From Diaporthe sp. PMI_573 (Eukaryota > Ascomycota > Sordariomycetes > Diaporthales > Diaporthaceae): a DNA stretch of 64,000 nt. Location of the stretch: assembly GCA_021399435.1 (NCBI GenBank), contig JAJTUP010000048.1:248001-312000 (forward strand). Reading direction: 5' to 3'. Positions 32,251 to 43,268 of the stretch are shown here, piece after piece (positions within the stretch are counted from its first letter, which is position 1; every line of letters begins with the position of its first letter). A program made the position numbers and the translations under genes. Below the pieces are notes generated by a model. The model searched no databases. It had not been told where the DNA came from and saw only the letters and a list, made by a program, of their open reading frames with translations.

Positions 32251-33084
32251 GTTGCGACAGCGAGTCTCTGCTTCGAGCAGTCGATAAAAGAGATAGGAAC
32301 GTACAGGAACCTGATAGTTTCGGAGAATGCTATAGGGATACGGCGTCTGGTGTTTAAGATGGTTGCCGGGAAGCCAGGATGCTTGTTAGTTGGCGAATTG
32401 GACACAACACTTAAAGACGGCCCGGTGTCTACAGTGTTACCCCAAGTCCCGAGCTCCTTTCGAGATTACCAAGGACGGCATCTAGTGGTTCGCGATCAAG
32501 GTCACACGCGATGAGGGACGTCCGATACGGAGATATGGGTCGTAGTAGAACGAAGACCCCGCAACGATAAGAACGGAGTGCTTGGAGAACTAGCGCTACT
32601 GGCTCTGATCGCCGAGCACGCTCAATTGGGAGGAGGCGATGGCAAAACTCCGGCACACCTATGTTATAGGGGGGAAAAGGGGTGGGGGCAGGCTTTATCT
32701 GCTGGTGTGCAGCTCAAGTGTGTAGCAAGTTGGAGCCGTGGGCTCCATCACCAATGTATTGCCGAGCAATACCTTTCTGAACACCACCACTCTTGCTGGA
32801 GACGACGCAGGGGAGTCTTGGCTTTGGCTCCCGGGCCGGTCTTGATATCTCCCAAGGCGACATAAGCAGAGCCTTGTACCACGCAGTCATCTCTATCAAC
32901 GTTGAACTGGAGGCCCAGCGAAGCCCGACTGATTTTGAGATTACCCTAGGGTAACCTCCACAAAGTACTTCCCCTTCAATGTTCTCCCCCGTCGTAGCCC
33001 TGCCGGAGGCTTATCTCATCACTAAGTTAAGATCTACATTGACTTCACCGTCGCTGTCTCAAACCCCCTCCCCCCCAACGACTA
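32251..33084. other. Upstream region of DUF3445 gene, no gene seen
   Basis: It contains the presumed DUF3445 promoter and unassigned sequence. A plus-strand stretch near 32830-32955 (LDISQGDISRALYHAVI) reads open for about 40 codons but has no clear family. Confidence 0.35.
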
Positions 33085-33370
33085 ATCGAAGTCTTCAAAT
33101 ACCTTCGAGCAAGTAACGCTGTTTAATTCCCAGCGCGATACCTTGGAGGTATATCTAAGTTTCAGGAAGACCTGATGAGTGGGTAGATTGTCTCCATACC
33201 CAGCATATGTGCCGATGGAATTCCCGGGGCCGCCAGCCTCTTCAATGGCCTCTTGATCCACCGACACGCAAAGAGATTCATTAGGCGTGGTTCCCTTGAA
33301 AACAGACGGCCCAGTATTGAAGCGCGCAGACCATTTAGGAGCTTGTTCTTTGCTATTTCGAATGAAGCTT
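33085..33370 (-). pseudogene. Unassigned C-terminal coding remnant
   Basis: A minus-strand open frame of about 95 codons reads SFIRNSKEQAPKWSARF, GPSVFKGTTPNESLCVS and HQVFLKLRYTSKVSRWEL before a stop at 33085. Immediately upstream the same frame continues as ADSDRYCY after a single TAA that could come from CAA. The amino-acid composition looks coding, but I recognise no family and no start. It is probably the tail of a decayed gene. Confidence 0.3.
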
Positions 33371-34864
33371 TAGTAGCAGTACCGGTCCGAGTCTGCTAAA
33401 GCAGATACGGGCTTCTTGACCTAATTTTAAACAACAGGTTTGTCGTCTCTCTAGCCCCCCGTAGAAAACGTTATTCTCGGCGTTAGTTGCTTCATTTTAA
33501 ATTACAGACTAGAGATCTCTCTTATGTGTTTTCAAAAGATGTAAAACACATCAAATAAGATATATTGTTTCTTATCGTTATAGGACACTTAATGTTGTTT
33601 CAGCTTAGTAGAGGAACTCAAAGAATATAAATAGTCATATAAACAGCAATATTCCGCTTTTCAGTCCACCCCACGTAAATATCACCAAAGCCACACAATC
33701 ACACAAAACATATGCCTCCCAGCCCCGACCAGCCCTAGCGACTACCAATAATCATAGCAGACAATATAACAAGAATGACGGGCTTGTATCACACCCTGGC
33801 AGTAAGCCCAAGGTCAGACGAAAGAAGACCACGCTTCCGAGACCCATCGCCGTGCCAGACTCATGCAAGACAACCCCAGATAGCGGCCCCCTCTCGCCTT
33901 AGATGAAGCTATATCGCGAAGTTGGCCTCAACATCACAGCTCCTCGCGCGCTTGAATACAAGCATAGTCAGCAAATTTCAAAGCCTACTAATCAGCTCAA
34001 GTAGAATGCCTCCGCCGCCGAATCAAGGCCCGCTTCTATCAAGAATGGCCCCTCATCTATGCAAAAGAAAAATGGAGGCACCGTCCCTTTCCACCGGCAT
34101 CTTAACCCCCCAAAAAGCGTAGACAGTTCAAGGCAACGACACGCCCAGGGGCGACTTCAGCCTCTGGTCCAGTAAGTCCCGTCTGGCCCAACTGCCTTTC
34201 TCGTGATCCGCCTAAGAGAGCCCCAACGAGCCGCAATGCTCACGCGACACTCCATCAACACAAGCTCTCTCAGAAACAATAACACGTGCACCCAGCACCA
34301 CATAAATTATCCCCCCGAACTTGAGGATGGGTTATGCCCCGATGAGTTTAACGACGACAACGGCGCGGAGGAACCCTATCAGTATGGCGCTACAGATAAT
34401 GATGCAATGGTAGGATACGCACTTCTCTACGACGGTGACGATCAGGGCGCCAAGATGCGGCGGTACTGAGTAATAACGAACCAACCCAACCTGTAGAATC
34501 GTGGTGGATAGTAACATGAGGCTTTCTTGGATTAGACTGGATTCGGGACTCCATCAGTCTACCAAGACAAGACCAGGCTTTATCTCTAAGAGGATAGTCG
34601 TCCATCTGCAAGCACCAGCCGGTCCCATTGTATTCGAGGTGAGATTGCCGTAGGGATGTTAACGACGGGATAAAAGCACATCGCGGCCGATCGTACCCAT
34701 GCCTCTCTGATGCTTGTCTTGTCCTTCTTGTCTTGTGCTGGTCCAAAAAAGGAGCGAGCCTTAGTCCATGGGCCGCAGCACCCTGTGGCCCTGACGATCA
34801 GCCCATCAAACATCCTCAAAATGAGCAGAGACCTGATCCGATGCTTAGCCTCAGCCCCACACTC
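33371..34864. other. Gene-poor interval with AT-rich block
   Basis: About 33420-33680 is AT-rich. Short plus-strand frames at 33922-34122 and 34203-34469 (PPELEDGLCPDEFNDDNGAE) may be remnants of a mobile element or gene but cannot be assigned. Confidence 0.35.
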
Positions 34865-36500
34865 TCAACCCTCTTTCCAAATATTCGCATCAGCGCCTCC
34901 CTGGTTCACATTTATGTACTGGGAATCCGACTCAAATCGGCTCGAACCGTCTCCGCTCTCGCTACTCAATTTTGGGCTCGGGTAGTGACTGCCCTGCCAG
35001 CTCGACAGTTCGTCTATCTTCCTATGTCCCATCATCCATTGAACGAAATTCCGCGGTATCCAACTCCCAACAAAGCCATATAGATCTGCACCTAGGCCCA
35101 CTCTTACTACATTGCTGGAATTCGATCCGTCAATGACATCGAAAACGGCATTGTGTAGGTCTCTGAGCGAGGAGCCTCTCATACCCCGGACACGGCCTGC
35201 CGAGATTGCAGAGGTAGACGTATTGACAAAATTGCGCCCGTACGTCTTCCTTGCAGCGTCAGGCCAGGTGAGCGTCTCCGCTGGTGGAGCGGTCAGTAGG
35301 CCGCTTGGCTGTTGAGAGCGCAGGGCTGAAGGAGTGAAGGCGGAGAAATCGAATGTGCCTAGCTGTACGTGCGTCACTGGTACCGACAACGGCCTCAGCT
35401 CACCGGCTAGGACCTCAGTGAAAGCCGATAGGGCAGAACAGACTGTTGCCTCGGGGGCGTGGAAGGGCGGGTTTATGGACGACGTGATGGAAGGAGTGAA
35501 GACGAGGACTTTGGGGGGTGGCTTTTCGGCAGCGGAAGAGGTGAGCCTGGCGGTCAGGAGTGGAAGGAATGCTTGGATGGTGAGAATGGGGTAGAGTAGG
35601 TGCGTGTTGAACAGATCTGCGAAACTGGACGGCGGGATTGTTGCAATAGGTGAGGTTCGGTAATTCAGAGACGGGATTAGAATGACGGATCTCAGGCTGA
35701 GGTAATTTTGCTTGGCGCCCGGGACAGCCGCATGGGGAGTCTGGAGGTATTGGGCAAAGCGCTCGATGGAGGCGCCAGCACTCGGAGGCTGAAGAGTGGG
35801 TCAGTATCTAGCCTGAGGGTGGTGGTCATGTCTTGGTGGATGATAAGCCCTACATCGGTGATGTCTATTCCCAAGGGCCGGACATCTGGTCGGGACAGGT
35901 TTTGAACCATGGCCTCGTCGTCCAGCGTACTGCAAGCGACATAGACAATGAATCCACGTCTCTCAAGGTCCAGTGCCAGCGACCTCGTCAGGGGGAGTTT
36001 TGGGTCACCGGCGACAACAACGACCTCGAGTCGACCTCCATTCCGCGCACGCCGTGCCCTTCGCGTTTTCCGACTGTACTTTCCCTTCTTGTAGCCCCGG
36101 TAAACAAGCACGCCTGCCGTCAGGACCACCAAGCCTGTCAGTAGCTTGTGTCTGGAGACCCATTCCTGAGCTCTTTCGTATGCCGAGGACGGCGTGGAGG
36201 CTGCTGGGGGCAGCCGAGGTCTACCGCGGGGGCGGACCATATCTGGGATCCAGTCCTGGGCCGCCAAAGTCTCCCGGACCTGCTCTGCGAGTTTGTCGAC
36301 ATGACGATCGAGCACGTCGGCGACTTCGGATGAGTACTGTTTGACGTGGTTGGGTATCGACGACAGCTGTGCACGTATTCCGGGTCAGCTTCCGCCAGTG
36401 ACACTCTGCTCTGGGGACACAACAGGCGTGTGCTCGTGGTATGGACCCGGACCGTGGAACTGCTTACCACGTCGAGAAACTGCTGGTCGTCGGCTGACAT
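34865..36500 (-). CDS. DUF1776 family protein (fungal SDR-like, membrane-anchored)
   Basis: Three exons on the minus strand, 36500-36468, 36366-35854 and 35788-34865, give 489 residues. The N-terminus MSADDQQFLDV and SSIPNHVKQYSSEVADVLDRH is followed by KLLTGLVVLTAGVLVYRGY, a likely membrane helix with a basic RRARRARNGG stretch after it. The domain then resembles a degenerate short-chain dehydrogenase: LEVVVVAGDPKLPLTRSLA at the nucleotide-loop position, GIDITD, and SLRSVILIPSLNYRTSPIATI. The glycines of a true Rossmann loop are mostly lost, as is usual in this family. Function in fungi is not established to my knowledge. A 65-nt intron inside the domain is ordinary. It is a conserved gene and free of the repeated introns. 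Confidence 0.9.
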
Positions 36501-36790
36501 GATGAGGCGCGTCTAGATGCATCCACTTCACGCACAGGTTGCGTGGCAGCCGCTTCGTCCAAGGAGAATGCTCAAAGACGAGGAGACGTTGTTAGGCTCA
36601 AATCGAGCCGCAATGTGATGTATCGGGACGGAACGACTGGACGGATGCGATGCGATGGTGTTTTTGGATCCCGACCCAAACCAAGACGTTATCTTATCGC
36701 CTGCCGTCACCTCACTGTGGGGAAAACAGTGCCCCCACAGCCCGCTACACTGGGACATCTGGTTTGTGTGATCCCGAAGCGTGACTGCTA

Positions 36791-38839
36791 ATGGTTCATC
36801 TCAACTGTGTAAATATCGTGTGGCCCCATCCCAATGCAGTCGTCACCAATGTCACAGTCACAAGCACGGCTACGGTCGACCGAGTCCAAGTCGGCCCAAA
36901 ATGCTCTCATCACAGCTTCCACAGCTCCTCTTCTTGAGCTGCGACAAAATAATCCGCAGGACTGTGCCAATGTCGAGATCTCTAGGACAATCATTGCGCT
37001 CAATGCGACATTCAGTCAACAACTACAGCAAGCTTCCATATCGGCTTCCAATGGCATCAAGTCTGCAGAAAACTCAGCATCATCGTCAATATCAAACGCT
37101 AGCAGTGTAACCTCGTCTGCGTCGTTCAGCCTGAAACTGGCCAACTTGGCAGTCACCAGAATTCGGCCTTGGCCAGCGCCCAGTCGCAATTCGTCGGCGT
37201 CAACTCGATTCTGACAGGCGCATTGTCAGCCTCAACCAGCGACGTGTTGAGGCTTAGTTCAAGTCTGAGCTCCCTGGAAGCCACTCTGGTTTCACTCAAG
37301 GTGATAATGACACGTCCTTCAGAAGAAGTCCACGGCTGATTTTAATACAAGCAGGCTTCAGCCTCTACCGCGTCCGCCCTCGCCGTCATGAGTAAACAGT
37401 CATGGTCGCCTCTGTTCTCTTGAGCTTTGCAGTCGGCTTTGTTTTGATCAGGATCAAGAACAAAGAGCAAAGTGATGCCCCCAACAAAGAGACTGCGGGG
37501 GATCTAAACATGCGCCATTCAAGAAGTGGTAACTCGATGGCTATCAAATTCAGTCCGCCGAAGTCTGTTCAAGACAATTCGCCAGCAGCCAAGCGAACTG
37601 GCAGTCTCCTAACCACTCCTGAGGATTCAGAGAAGAGGGAGATGCCAATGGCTATATGCTTGAACACCCAAGTAGTCCCTAAAGGTCCTCCTATACCAAA
37701 ATTTACTGGGTGGCCCCTCACATCTAGCTTTGACGACCACCACTCGGACAACACAGCCAATACATTTTGGCCCAGAATTATTACTTCTGTACCACCCAAA
37801 ATGAGCGAACAAAAGTCCAAGTCGATTTCAGATACACGTGATGCTAGGCAATTGACCTTGGAGGACGCCCAGGATATGGCTTCCACGGTCAATTCTGCAT
37901 CGCCTCCTGGGAAGGCAGGTCATAGCAACACTGTTGAAAATTCCATCATTGCCGGTGCAAACTCGGAACCATTTACACAGCAGCCTCTCACATTCGGGCC
38001 GATGCATCGAATTTCAGGAGACTTTGGTCGACAAGTTGTCGAGACTTTACGTGAAAGGGATGTGGATGAAGAATCATGGACAACTCGGGAACCTTCCGCA
38101 GTGTCATCCTGCGGGCTCGGCGCAAAGGAATTGGAGCAACATGTACTGGCTGCAGAAGCATTTGAAGATCCATTCGCAGACCCCGTTGTGGATCTACAGG
38201 AAAGTATCGTTGACAGGTCTTGCAAGAATTCCGTTGAGCAGCCATCCAAACAACAAGAACACGCATCATCAAGGAAAACCCGCACGGATCACAGTCATCT
38301 TGAAGACACAGGCGATCAAGCGAAGACTTTCTGGAAAAGAGGCAAACGAAGCCCTCCTTGGGAAGAGCTCTGAGGGGTTGTTTAGACGCAAAGTTGAAGA
38401 TTCCGCACCCAAGTCTGGTCCCTCTTCTCGAGTAGTTGCAGACACGCAATACCCTGGTGCACCGGGCCTTCCCGAGCGATGCGGAACTACCATTAAACGC
38501 AGCTCCTCTCATTATGAACAGAGCACACCACCAGAACACCTCCCAGAGGGGGGACCGCCAGTAGTACGGGCCACAGATATTTGGGCTCTCCCAGAATCGA
38601 GGGACGGAATAAGTTCACCGCTTCGTCGAAATTCCCTCGTCGGCTTCTTTGAGATCGAAGTCAAACTTCAGAGTCCGGCTGCCGTGGATGACGAGCGAGA
38701 AATTTCGCCACTACGACGGAATCCACCTTTTGAAGCTATGAGTTCGGTCTTTGCTCCTCACGTAGTCCAAGAAGAAGACCATTCTTGCTCAATGTTCTGC
38801 ATCCACTGCCAGGCAACCCTTCTATTACTTTGTGTATGA
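36791..38839 (+). pseudogene. Ser-rich coiled-coil / single-TM protein with apparent frameshifts
   Basis: The coding pattern moves between frames. About 36834-37150 reads ISRTIIALNATFSQQLQQAS and ISNASSVTSSASFSLKLA. Another frame from 37160 reads LASAQSQFVGVNSILTGALS and, after an intron ending at 37354, ASASTASALAVM. From 37402 a third frame gives a hydrophobic ASVLLSFAVGFVLIRI segment and a long polar tail to 38373. From about 38340 a further frame continues GKSSEGLFRRKVEDSAPKSG to 38839. The arrangement (Ser-rich helical extracellular part, one TM helix, disordered cytosolic tail) is common in fungal surface or sensor proteins. One frame change could be a 41-nt intron, but at least two have no splice signals, so I favour a decayed gene. 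Sequencing error is the alternative. Confidence 0.5.
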
Positions 38840-39304
38840 CATTGCAGAGCATCTGAAATGGACAGCAGCAGGGTCACTGTTGGGCCTGTGTTACGCTTGT
38901 TATTGTTCGAAGGGGGTGGGTGAGGAAGGCCCAGCAGCGGCATACAGCTGATAACATCCCCTCAGCCCGGCCCGAACCGGCAACTCTGGTGTGCACTTGG
39001 GAGCTTCCAGGTTTGGCAGGGGCCGTCCCCTACTTCTTCCAGATCAGTACCTACCTACCTAGGTAGGTAGGTAGGTAGTGACGCCCAGCGTGCGTGTATG
39101 AAGAATACACCGGAATCGCAAACACCAAGGTCAAATGAGAAGTCCTGGGGTTCGAACAGTTCTCCCGCTGTCTGCAGGCCTGGGAAGGGAACTCGGCCTT
39201 CTGAAATCTACATTTCTCATCTAGATTTGCGGAGGGCTTTTTGAAATATACCGCGGCTAGTAAATGAGGTGATGAGTGGCTGTCCCAGCAGCAGCGGCAG
39301 CCGA
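38840..39304. other. Convergent intergenic region with palindromic repeat
   Basis: No gene. It contains CTACCTACCTAGGTAGGTAG at about 39051-39078, a perfect palindrome built from a 4-bp repeat. Confidence 0.5.
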
Positions 39305-40227
39305 CTACAGCTCGACGTGCTCAGCATCGTCGGTGTCCTTCATTGTGTCCTTCAACATGGTCTTGGCAGCTTCCGTAGCCTCAGCGAACTTCTCTGCAAT
39401 TTTCTCGCCAAAGTTCTTAGCCGTCTCAACAGGGGCCTCGGTTGTCGAGCTGGTCTTCAGGACAATCGACTCGGGCTTGGGCACACCGTCGATGCCGAGC
39501 AATTCGGTCTCGAAGACTGGGGTGTCACAGGTCAGCACGTTGGAGGTGAACAATGGGGTGTTTAAGGCCACGTCTGTTGGGCACGTACTGAGTGTGCTAC
39601 CAGCCGGGATTGGGCCCATTCCACGCTGGCCATAGCCCTTCTCGGGGGGGATTGTGAGGGTCCTGAGGCGATAAATTAGCTGGTGACGGATTGTTCTCGG
39701 GGCGAGGCGAGCGAGTCCCTGGCCGGGCGGGTCAGCCTACCTCTTCTCACCGATACACATGTCCAAAAGGCCCTCGTCCCAGCTGTTTGTCAAGTGTCAG
39801 CTCCTGCGCCGTGCGTGACCGGCTCCCGCACGATTGTGGGAGGTACGAACCCCTTGATGACCTGGCCGGACCCAAGCTTGAAGCTGAAGGGGGTTCCTCG
39901 GTCGTAGCCTGCCAGGAACATTGGTCAGCGGCTATCGCGTAGGTGAGGCCGTAGCTAGTGGTGGGGACGGAGCGAGCCTGTGCTGCCAAGCGCACACGCT
40001 CTGCGGCAGCTTGGGAGCCGGGGCGGGGAGGCAGGGCATGACATACTAGCATCGAACTGCTTTCCGTCGGCGGCAAGGGTGCCTCTGTAGTGCATCTGCA
40101 CTTTGTCGCCGGACTGGGTCTTGCGGTCACACTCGACAGGCACGGTGACATCGATCTTGAGGTCCTCGGCGGCGACAGCGCCCAGGGCGGCCGAAGCCAG
40201 CAGCACCCAGGTTGAGAGAATCTGCAT
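39305..40227 (-). CDS. FKBP-type peptidyl-prolyl isomerase, secretory pathway (Fpr2-like)
   Basis: Four exons on the minus strand, 40227-40047, 39908-39851, 39782-39741 and 39662-39305, give 212 residues. [20 protein letters not shown] is a signal peptide. The FKBP domain follows: [61 protein letters not shown] and [18 protein letters not shown], which contain the FK506-pocket residues Tyr, Asp, Phe, Val-Ile and Trp. Beyond the domain is a C-terminal extension of about 80 residues with a helical Ala/Lys/Glu part ending HVEL. HVEL resembles the HDEL ER-retention signal. The protein catalyses proline isomerisation in secretory proteins, probably in the ER. The intron 2 donor is GTTCGT, which is unusual but required by the frame. 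Confidence 0.93.
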
Positions 40228-42956
40228 GTTCGCGTGGTGGGTGAGGCAGGGATGCAATCTGAGGCTGTTGAGGTGGCTGCTGCGGTTGTCCTCGCGGGTA
40301 GTGCTGCTGCGAGCGTGACAGATATTCGAAAGGGGGAATTGAGGTGCAGAGCTCGGGGAGACGCAAAGTAGGGCGGATGCGAGGAAGCGCCTGACGCCGT
40401 GTCCTCTCTTCCGCCCTCTCTCTCACCCCCACCCCCCTGCCCTGGCACCCGCCCCAGGGCCCTGACACTCTTCTGAGTACCTAAGGTACCTGGCAGGTCT
40501 GATAGGCTACCTAGGTACTGCACCTAGGTAAGACTAAAGTAGGTAGTTTGGGACCCATGGAGGGTACTGTGTAAAGCATCGGAGCTCGAGAACCCCCAAA
40601 TCATGTTATCGATTAGCACAGTGTGTCTCATGAGTAGTGGACCTATGGCCGGCTGGGCCACAGGGGCTGGCGGGGAGAGCCAGCCGAAGGGAGATGTGGG
40701 AACGTCGTGCATTTGTTTGCCAGCACCCACAACGGGGGGCCGGTCCGCATGAACAAGAGCTGTTTTGAATACGGCAGACAGGCCATATTGATATGACTGC
40801 CGGTATATCTGTCATCACGCACCGTACGGGTTGAATGCAATGACCGTGCCCAACGGCCAATGAACAGGGAAAAGGCAACAAGAGGAAACAGGGGATAATA
40901 AAAGGAGGGACGGGCACATTTGCTGCCACAATGCCGTAGCAAGGCGTCCGCGGAATGTATGAGGCCTCGAAGATGGACTGAGCCGACTGCTGTCTGCCAC
41001 ACCGCCCTCGACCTCAAGAGGCCCCCATACTGCAGCTTCAGATATCGACGAATGCGTGAGCACGTTCATGCCGAGCACACCACGCCTACGCCATGTGCCA
41101 AGCAAGCGAGACTCGATTGCCGGCAACTCCATGACAGACATTGGACGTCCAGGCCCTGAGTGGTGTGTGCTGCAAGGCTGTTGTACTCGACCTCTCTCAC
41201 TGACTCATATTCGAGGATGAGGCCATACATCACCGGCGCGAGGCGTCTCCCGAGCGGCAGTGTCTTCCAGGGGCAGCCATGGAGACAAGTTCCAATCATT
41301 GGCATCATCAGGATCATTGGTGCCTGCTGACTCTTTTTTTTTTTGCTGGGGGGGGGAGGGGGGCCGTGGCATTTCCCGCCATCTCCCTCTCAGCTGCCCT
41401 GCCAGCTGAGGCAGCTTGGCAGAAGCTTTGGTTGGGAGCTGAGAGACGCAACGTCAGCTGCCAAATTCCGCCCTGCCCTGTTATGAGATGGTGGCGGCGA
41501 TTGAAACCATGCAAACATGGGGCCTAATAATAATCCTTGAGATTGGGGGGGGGGAAGAGATGCGACGTGGGCCAAGGCGGCATTCGCGTTGCGATGAACT
41601 GTTGCTGCGAACTGTTGCTGCGAACTGCTGCAGGATCCCCCCCATTCAATCAAGCCGGATCGGATTGACAAGGAGACCAGCTCGTCGGTATCATGTGCAG
41701 AGTGACGCTTCAGAAGCTGCCCGGAGTCTATGGCCTGCAGGTGCCGCGCCTGCACCTGCTCTTACACGGTATGTTCAGGTCCAATCTCCAAAATAAAAAA
41801 AATAAATAAATTAAAAAAAGACGCCTTTGTCAGTCTCGGAGGACGTTTGACTCGCAAGGATGCCTCATCTCGAGATATCAGGCACTCTCCCGTTTCCGCC
41901 CTCGCCTGCACAAGGACCACCGTCCTAACACCAGCCCTGACGGCGCAGTAGCTGGACAGCTGCCCGGCCGATTGTGCCTGGGCACGCTGGGCCAAAGGTC
42001 CTTGGGGTGCGCCCTTGGCCCCCGAGGGCTCAGCCCTGTTACCCCTGTCGCTTGTCATGGCATCGCCCGCAGCGGCAGACCGGCCGCCCTCGAGGCCAAC
42101 CATGCACTCTGATTTAGATAGAAGTCGGCTCCCCTGGCTGGCCACATGGCCAACCAACCTGGACAGACAGACAGACAGACAGAGGAATCTCGTGTGTCCC
42201 CGTCAACCCCGGGGCGGGCGACGCGGCGACGCCCTGCTTCGACGCGCCTCCAGGACCCCCAAGGACCCCCAGGCCCCTTGCCCCTTGTGCCTCGCAGCAT
42301 TCATGTTTGCCACTGGTCTTGACACCCTCTTCCCTGCTCCTGCTCCTGCTCCTGCCACACTCTCGGCTCCAGTGCTGCCTAACCGTCCTGGCATTTCTCC
42401 CTCTGCCCAATGGGGCCAGCAAGCCCCATTCTGCCGGTCTGCCCTGCTCCTTCGAGGGTATGGCAAGCTCCCCTTCCCATGATCGCCGGCCCCTGGCAGG
42501 CCGGCGCTGGCACTCGCCCTGTTGACACCCCTTTGAGTCACTGCTTCCTCCTCCTCACTACCTACGCATTGGCAACTCTCCCAGCCATGAAACGTTTATT
42601 ACGCCCATCAGTCTGCCAGACGGGGGCGGTGCCCGCCCTCGTCGCCTCGTCGAACGCACTCCTTTGACGACCCCTGCTTTTATACACTTCGAGTGAGGTG
42701 ACTGGCTGCCTGTGTCCTGACGGTTGGAAGCCCATTCTAGCTACCCTCAGCTAAGATCCTCCCCTCCGGCACTTGGGAAAGCTCGGACGAGGTCGCTCAG
42801 ATATAAATCTCATGTGCCCCCCTCGCAACTCATTCACGCTCTTTTGCTGGGCCCAGCCGTTGACCAACTTCTCCACATCGCACACCATATTAGACAATTC
42901 CTTCATCCCCAAGGCCGTCGTAGCTGCTGCTTTCACCACTGCCGACTGAGTGAAGC
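40228..42956. other. Long gene-less region
   Basis: 2.7 kb without a supported gene. It begins with the FKBP promoter (CCTAGGTA-type palindromes at about 40478-40545) and has runs of T and G near 41333-41360 and A-rich runs near 41795-41820. Several long overlapping open frames at 42015-42541 are on both strands and look like GC-composition artefacts. Confidence 0.4.
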
Positions 42957-43268
42957 ATGTCTCGTGGCTCCAAGTACGCTGTTGACATACACAACCGAAA
43001 GGAATCATCCCGAGCCACTTCCGTCAATTCGAGGGCAAGCCGCTCAACAATGGCTCGCCCTGTTTCCACTTGCTCGACCGGCTACGAGACCGACTCCTCC
43101 CACGGAAGCATGTGGTCCACCCAACAACCGGCCCAGAGCCCTGACACCAAGACAAAGATCAACAGCAAGGGGCAGTTTGTGACCGTCATCAATCACAAAC
43201 AACAAAACCGCCAGGACGAGCCAAGTCCGACGTACAAGTCAGCCAAAACGTACGGCAAGCAGGCCTAG
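42957..43268 (+). CDS. Small Ser/Thr-rich hypothetical protein
   Basis: A single open frame of 103 residues beginning MSRGSKYAVDIHNRKESSRA and containing SVNSRASRSTMARPVSTCST and SKGQFVTVINHKQQNRQDEP. It is hydrophilic and probably disordered, with no signal peptide or membrane segment. Support comes from codon-like composition confined to this frame, a compact ORF, and a preceding 100 bases free of other starts. No family is recognised and no role can be proposed. An intron upstream cannot be excluded. Confidence 0.5.
   Translation: MSRGSKYAVDIHNRKESSRATSVNSRASRSTMARPVSTCSTGYETDSSHGSMWSTQQPAQSPDTKTKINSKGQFVTVINHKQQNRQDEPSPTYKSAKTYGKQA

Noticed and set aside
37934..38373. Independent gene starting at the ATG at 37934
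   Set aside because: Its first 130 codons overlap the other frame of the coiled-coil gene; only the part after about 38340 looks coding, so it was merged into the broken gene.
42015..42541. Overlapping open frames of 80-155 codons on both strands
   Set aside because: Several frames are open at once because the DNA is GC-rich; none shows a domain, signal peptide or splice-consistent extension.
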